Below are positions 61,206 through 64,000 of a DNA stretch of 64,000 bases, in pieces. How positions within the stretch are numbered: position 1 is the first letter of the stretch; each line of letters opens with the position of its first letter. The notes below the pieces were generated by a model. It saw nothing but the letters and a program-made list of their open reading frames with translations, had not been told where the DNA came from and ran no database searches. Source of the stretch: an uncultured beta proteobacterium (GTDB lineage: Bacteria > Pseudomonadota > Gammaproteobacteria > Burkholderiales > Burkholderiaceae); the NCBI GenBank assembly GCA_903935355.1, contig CAIZRK010000019.1, positions 119,569 through 183,568 on the forward strand, written 5' to 3'. The translations under genes and the position numbers were made by a program.

Positions 61206-62036
61206 ATGACAGCCCCCTTACTTCATCAGCTCGAGCAACCCAATCATCTAGATGCACTCACCCTCTATGGTGAGACTTTTGCTAGTCGCCTATTACTCGG
61301 CACATCACGCTATCCTTCTCCGCAAGTTTTAGAAAATGCCGTTCAAGCATCCAACCCCGGCATGATTACGGTCAGCTTGCGTCGTCAAGGTAGCGCTACT
61401 GCTGTGGCCCATTCTGGTTTTTGGGATCTCATTAAAAAGATGGCAGTTCCCGTTTTACCTAATACCGCTGGCTGTCATAGCCCACAAGAAGTGATTGCAA
61501 CCGCGCACATGGCCAGAGAAGTATTTGAGACCGATTGGATTAAGTTAGAGCTCATTGGGGATGACTACACCTTGCAACCTGATACTGTCAGACTAGTATC
61601 GACCGCACAAACTCTCATTAAAGACGGTTTTAAGGTTTTGCCCTACTGCACAGAAGATCTTATTTTGTGCCAGCGCCTAGTAGATGTGGGCTGCCAAGCA
61701 GTAATGCCTTGGGCTGCCCCAATTGGAACAGGACAAGGACCATTAAATCCTTATGCCATGAAATTATTGCGTGATCGCTTAAAGGTTCCGCTATTAGTCG
61801 ATGCAGGTCTAGGCCTTCCCTCGCATGCATGCACCGTGATGGAGTGGGGTTTTGATGGAGTTCTCTTAAATACTGCAGTGGCATTGGCTGATAATCCGGT
61901 AGCCATGGCTAAAGCATTTGCCATGGCAGTTCAGGCTGGTCGCAGCGCTTTTTTATCGGGTGCCATGCAAGCTCAGCATTCTGCGCAAGCAAGCACCCCG
62001 CTTGTAGGAACGCCCTTTTGGCATCAGAGTGAATGA
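61206..62036 (+). CDS. thiG: Thiazole synthase ThiG
   Basis: ThiG forms the thiazole phosphate from DXP, the glycine imine and ThiS-thiocarboxylate. 276 residues, TIM barrel: SRLLLGTSRYPSPQVL, the Schiff-base Lys in TDWIKLELIGDD (about 118), PYCTEDLILCQRL, MPWAAPIGTGQG and VDAGLGLPSHA. Follows thiS directly. Confidence 0.97.
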   Translation: MTAPLLHQLEQPNHLDALTLYGETFASRLLLGTSRYPSPQVLENAVQASNPGMITVSLRRQGSATAVAHSGFWDLIKKMAVPVLPNTAGCHSPQEVIATAHMAREVFETDWIKLELIGDDYTLQPDTVRLVSTAQTLIKDGFKVLPYCTEDLILCQRLVDVGCQAVMPWAAPIGTGQGPLNPYAMKLLRDRLKVPLLVDAGLGLPSHACTVMEWGFDGVLLNTAVALADNPVAMAKAFAMAVQAGRSAFLSGAMQAQHSAQASTPLVGTPFWHQSE

Positions 62037-62043
62037 ATTTAAT

Positions 62044-62970
62044 ATGAGTTTAGTTCGAGACCTTGCAGATCAAATTGTGGCGGCCCACAGTAAGGATGAT
62101 TTACGTATCGCTACTCCTAGGTTTAGCTTACAAAGCCCCCCACCAAAGATCGATAACGAGCATGCTGCCGATCATTACGAACTAGCCGCTATATTAGCTG
62201 CAATAGAAATGGGCTTTATTGCCTCTGATGCCAAAATATTAGGTAAAGCATGGTCGCGCATGGTTCATCAAGATGGTGGTTTTAATCCCTCCAAATGGCC
62301 TGTTCGCCCAGAATATTTTGATCTATTGCCATGGACGCGTGATATGAACCCTCATGCTTTTGCACCGTGCCCTAAACGAATGGGTTTATATGCAGTAATG
62401 CCTGATGCTAATTGGGTAAAACGGATGGTAGAGGCTGAAGTTCCGACAGTGCAACTTCGTTTTAAATCTGAAGATAAAAGAAAGCTGAAGGAACAGATCG
62501 CTCAATCAGTACAAGCTGTACAAGGCAGTAAGACGCTTCTCTTTATTAATGATTATTGGCAAGAAGCCATCGATGCAGGTGCTTATGGTGTTCATCTAGG
62601 CCAAGAAGATATGGCTAATGCCAATTTAGAAGCTGTTAGAGCTGCTGGACTGCGCTTAGGTTTAAGCACTCATGGTTATGCAGAAATGGTTTATGCAGAC
62701 CGATTTTGTCCAAGCTACATTGCTATGGGGGCGGTCTTTCCAACGAATTTAAAGAAGATGCCTACTGCACCACAAGGCTTGGGACGTTTATATAAATATG
62801 CCCAATTGATGAGCAACTATCCCTTGGTTGCCATTGGTGGTATTAATGAAAGCAGTATTCATGCGGTAGCACAAAGTGGGGTTGGCTCTGTTGCCGTTGT
62901 CAGAGCTCTAATGGGAGCAAGTGATCCCAAAGAAGCTGTAAAGCATCTTCAAGAGCTCATGAAGACGTAG
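62044..62970 (+). CDS. thiE: Thiamin-phosphate synthase ThiE with N-terminal extension
   Basis: ThiE joins the thiazole and HMP moieties. The catalytic TIM barrel starts at about residue 113 (RMGLYAVMP) and contains LRFKSED, LLFINDYWQEAIDAGAYGVHLGQED, LGLSTHGYAE, GAVFPTNLKK and VAIGGI. The first ~110 residues form an acidic/helical extension absent from the short E. coli enzyme, containing a WPVRPEYFDLLPWTRDM motif. ATG 62044 lies 7 bp after the thiG stop; a GTG at 62029 would overlap thiG by 8 bp. Confidence 0.9.
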   Translation: MSLVRDLADQIVAAHSKDDLRIATPRFSLQSPPPKIDNEHAADHYELAAILAAIEMGFIASDAKILGKAWSRMVHQDGGFNPSKWPVRPEYFDLLPWTRDMNPHAFAPCPKRMGLYAVMPDANWVKRMVEAEVPTVQLRFKSEDKRKLKEQIAQSVQAVQGSKTLLFINDYWQEAIDAGAYGVHLGQEDMANANLEAVRAAGLRLGLSTHGYAEMVYADRFCPSYIAMGAVFPTNLKKMPTAPQGLGRLYKYAQLMSNYPLVAIGGINESSIHAVAQSGVGSVAVVRALMGASDPKEAVKHLQELMKT

Positions 62971-63015
62971 TTTTTTGATACATAAAAGCTGATGTGCCAG
63001 CTTTGCCTATAACCA

Positions 63016-63900
63016 CTAATATTTACCCTGCTCTTTTGGTAAAGCCGTAGGATAAAAATCGTGCATATGCCATAAGGGTCCAGGGCCCTCACCAATCCTC
63101 AGAAAACGTCCTGCCTCCAATCCTGCCTCGACATACGCTATCGCCTTGCCAACAGAATGACTTAGATCATGACCAACCGCTAGGTAGGTTGCAATGGCAG
63201 AGGCTAGGGAGCAGCCTGTGCCATGAGTATTAGTCGTGTTAACTCGATAGTGTTTGAATTCTTTTGACTGCACTACTTCCAAATCATCCTCTAGCGAACG
63301 CCACATTAAAAAGTCAGTAAGTTGAGTATGCGATGCATCTAGATGACCGCCCTTAATAAGGACAGCTTGCGGGCCTAGGTCAAGTAATTCTTGGGCGGCT
63401 AATTTGAAGTCTTGTGGTCCAGTGAGTTCGCGCCCCAATAAGAGTGAGGCTTCATCTAGGTTTGGTGTAATTAAACTCGCCAGCGGAAATAACTCCGTAA
63501 TCATGGCTCCAGCCGTATCGTCACCACCAAGACTAGCACCAGAAGTAGCTCTTAAGACGGGATCTAAAACAATTCTTTTAGCACCATGTCGCTTGAGCGC
63601 CAATGCTACAGTTCGCACAATTTCTGGGCTAGCTAGCATACCAATTTTGACAATATCAACCTCAATATCCATAAAGATGGCATCGATTTGTGCCTGCACT
63701 ACATCAAGATCTATGTCCTGAATACGCATGACTCCTATGGTATTTTGGGCAGTAATGGCGGTAATCACCGACATACCATATCCACCCAAGGCGGTAATGA
63801 CCTTAAGGTCAGCCTGAATACCTGCCCCACCACTACTGTCCGAGCCAGCAATGGTCAATATATTTGGTATCTGTATAGAAGTAGGAAGAGATGATTTCAT
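63016..63900 (-). CDS. thiD: Hydroxymethylpyrimidine/phosphomethylpyrimidine kinase ThiD
   Basis: ThiD phosphorylates HMP and HMP-phosphate. The 294 residues have the ribokinase-like GSDSSGGAGIQADLKVI (about 19-35), the MMRIQDI-type region and the anion hole HGTGCSLASAIATYLAVG. It faces the thiC operon with 45 bp between the 3' ends, where an AAAGCTG/CAGCTTT hairpin may serve as shared terminator. Not under the riboswitch. Confidence 0.96.
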   Translation of the reverse strand: MKSSLPTSIQIPNILTIAGSDSSGGAGIQADLKVITALGGYGMSVITAITAQNTIGVMRIQDIDLDVVQAQIDAIFMDIEVDIVKIGMLASPEIVRTVALALKRHGAKRIVLDPVLRATSGASLGGDDTAGAMITELFPLASLITPNLDEASLLLGRELTGPQDFKLAAQELLDLGPQAVLIKGGHLDASHTQLTDFLMWRSLEDDLEVVQSKEFKHYRVNTTNTHGTGCSLASAIATYLAVGHDLSHSVGKAIAYVEAGLEAGRFLRIGEGPGPLWHMHDFYPTALPKEQGKY

Positions 63901-63902
63901 CT

Positions 63903-63911
63903 TGCTATAAT
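63903..63911 (+). promoter_or_regulatory. Extended -10 promoter of tRNA-Asn
   Basis: TG-C-TATAAT is a perfect extended -10 element 11 bases before the tRNA. No -35 match is seen at the expected place, which lies inside thiD. Transcription would begin about 4 bases before tRNA-Asn. Confidence 0.7.
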
Positions 63912-63921
63912 ATCGGCTTAT

Positions 63922-63997
63922 TCCTCGATAGCTCAGTTGGTAGAGCGCCGGACTGTTAATCCGTAGGTCCCTGGTTCGAGCCCAGGTCGAGGAGCCA
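63922..63997 (+). tRNA. tRNA-Asn (anticodon GTT)
   Basis: A 76-nt cloverleaf: acceptor TCCTCGA pairing with TCGAGGA, D-arm GCTC/GAGC, anticodon stem CCGGA/TCCGT (one mismatch-like A-T/G-T end) with loop CTGTTAA (anticodon GTT), T-arm CCTGG/CCAGG with loop TTCGAGC, discriminator G and encoded CCA. Confidence 0.98.
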
Positions 63998-64000
63998 AAT

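Noticed and set aside
62985..63004. AAAGCTG/CAGCTTT hairpin between thiE and thiD as a strong terminator
   Set aside because: The stem is good but T-runs on both sides are short; mentioned only under thiD.

Overview
The window is a chromosomal segment of a betaproteobacterium, most likely Polynucleobacter or a close relative in the Burkholderiaceae. This is inferred from gene content and order (tRNA-Leu, tig, clpP, clpX, lon, tRNA-Val, ppiD; a phaC-phaB-phaR polyhydroxybutyrate block; betaproteobacterial protein sequences), from the moderately AT-rich DNA and from the very tight gene packing. It holds about 50 protein genes, four tRNA genes (Val, Leu, Arg, Asn) and a TPP riboswitch. No insertion sequence, prophage, CRISPR array or rRNA was seen.

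Layout: 1-870 is the 3' end of acnB with its terminator. 999-7694 is the accessory part. It holds a three-gene minus-strand operon (GNAT acyltransferase, orphan ABC-type substrate-binding protein, and an MFS transporter fused to two extracytoplasmic sensor-like modules), facing a plus-strand membrane-anchored TAXI-type binding protein across a 97-bp region with operator-like palindromes. Next to it lies a spermidine-synthase-like methyltransferase. A short relic resembling the C-terminus of that methyltransferase sits at the far end of the block (999-1055), suggesting a replacement or insertion event. 7701-14598 holds purL, a LolD-like ATPase, tesA and a PpiD that appears to lack its parvulin domain. 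14735-22428 is the proteostasis and isoprenoid block: tRNA-Val, lon, clpX, clpP, tig, tRNA-Leu, ispF, ispD. 22452-26926 is mfd-serB.

26949-32654 is a polyhydroxybutyrate cluster (phaC, phaB, phaR, then rimO and a thiolase). 32764-37996 holds pgeF, rluD, bamD, alr and lplT. 38000-39769 holds tsaB, rimI and a small gene that I read as a HolD (DNA polymerase III psi)-like protein. 39802-47844 is a complete propionyl-CoA to succinyl-CoA module (propionyl-CoA carboxylase, methylmalonyl-CoA mutase, MeaB chaperone, epimerase-like VOC protein) with a divergent GntR/FCD regulator. 47912-53724 holds two small cytochromes c behind an FNR-type box, a RidA protein and topoisomerase IV (parE-parC). 53804-57684 holds a CoA-transferase, an MFS transporter, a small membrane ORF, tRNA-Arg, an inverted pair of perfect DnaA boxes and a Nudix hydrolase. 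57737-63900 is thiamin biosynthesis: TPP riboswitch, thiC-thiO-thiS-thiG-thiE, and thiD opposing it. The window ends with tRNA-Asn.

Most of the window is core metabolism and housekeeping. The places that most deserve a second look are the sensor-transporter operon at 1056-6936 with its methyltransferase relic, the HolD-like gene at 38000-38527, and the DnaA-box palindrome at 56654-56676.
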